Of a DNA stretch of 6,153 nucleotides, positions 6,082-6,153 are shown piece by piece. Both the position numbers and the translations under genes were made by a program. The notes beneath the pieces were generated by a model, which saw nothing but the letters and a program-made list of their open reading frames with translations, was not told where the DNA came from and did no database searches. The stretch's first letter is position 1, and each line of letters begins with the position of its first letter. Origin of the DNA: Arenimonas sp. (GTDB taxonomy: Bacteria > Pseudomonadota > Gammaproteobacteria > Xanthomonadales > Xanthomonadaceae); the NCBI GenBank assembly GCA_003497545.1, contig DNNT01000049.1, forward strand, positions 3,160-9,312, in the 5' to 3' direction.

Positions 6082-6153
6082 CGCGGGCGCAGCGACCCCA
6101 GCAGCGCCCGCAGCGGGCCGCGCACGACGTCGGGCGAGAAGTGGCGGCGGGGG
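6078..6153 (-). CDS. C-terminal end of an unidentified minus-strand gene (5' end off-window)
   Basis: Reading the minus strand from the window edge, one frame is open for 24 codons and stops at TAG (plus-strand CTA 6078-6080). The peptide includes HFSPDVVRGPLRALL and ends in a basic GSLRPR tail. The codons are G/C-ending like those of the neighbouring genes, and the stop interlocks with the TPR stop in CTAG, a common arrangement for convergent genes in compact genomes. The peptide is too short for family assignment and I do not recognise it. An open frame this short could occur by chance in GC-rich DNA, so confidence is moderate. Confidence -1.
   Translation of the reverse strand, partial: PRRHFSPDVVRGPLRALLGSLRPR
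6083..6111. repeat. Perfect 8-base inverted repeat past the TPR gene
   Basis: GCGGGCGC (6083-6090) and GCGCCCGC (6104-6111) are exact inverse complements around a 13-base loop, starting one base after the TPR stop. It could slow polymerase at the end of the TPR transcript. There is no T-run on either strand and it lies within the putative convergent coding sequence, so it may be a by-product of GC-rich codons. Confidence -1.

Noticed and set aside
1..6153. Mobile elements, CRISPR arrays, tRNA or rRNA genes, toxin-antitoxin or defence genes
   Set aside because: No transposase-like frame, regularly spaced repeats, tRNA-like fold or known defence motif was seen. Almost all bases are accounted for by the genes listed.

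Overview
The window looks like chromosomal DNA of a GC-rich gammaproteobacterium, most likely from the Xanthomonadales/Lysobacterales. The basis is the strong G/C third-position bias in every reading frame, a RelA of the beta/gamma-proteobacterial monofunctional type, the HrpA-type helicase C-terminus, and a small exported protein and TPR protein whose style I associate with that order. The taxonomic call is an inference and was not tested by search.

Layout from left to right. Bases 1-189 encode a piece of the flagellar export gate protein FlhA: the end of a membrane helix followed by the FHIPEP-family signature. Without any frame change this runs into the C-terminal region (DUF3418-type) of the DEAH RNA helicase HrpA, which ends at 1743. 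FlhA and HrpA are unrelated, so a breakpoint lies at about 172-195. It is either an assembly or amplification chimera or a real rearrangement, and it sits where both families happen to carry an E-A-K-x-R-R-like stretch. On the minus strand (1736-2218) is a small exported protein of unknown function whose stop overlaps the hrpA stop. A 73-base divergent spacer with a bulged hairpin separates it from relA (2292-4427, +), a ppGpp synthetase with a TTG start, the EXDD signature of synthetase-only RelA and a decayed HD hydrolase domain. A 61-base spacer with a hairpin and an extended -10 promoter leads to a membrane-anchored protein of about nine degenerate TPR-like repeats (4489-6081, +). Its TAG stop interlocks in a CTAG with the stop of an unidentified minus-strand gene that runs off the right edge.

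Functionally, the only well-understood gene is relA, the stringent-response synthetase. HrpA acts on stalled ribosomes and RNA, so an hrpA-relA neighbourhood would have a translation-stress theme, but adjacency alone does not prove a link. The genome is compact: two convergent gene pairs share stop-codon bases, and no spacer exceeds about 75 bases. I found no mobile element, CRISPR array, tRNA, rRNA, defence system or other clearly new system. The points most worth checking are the FlhA/HrpA join, the repeat architecture of the TPR protein, and the exported protein of unknown function.
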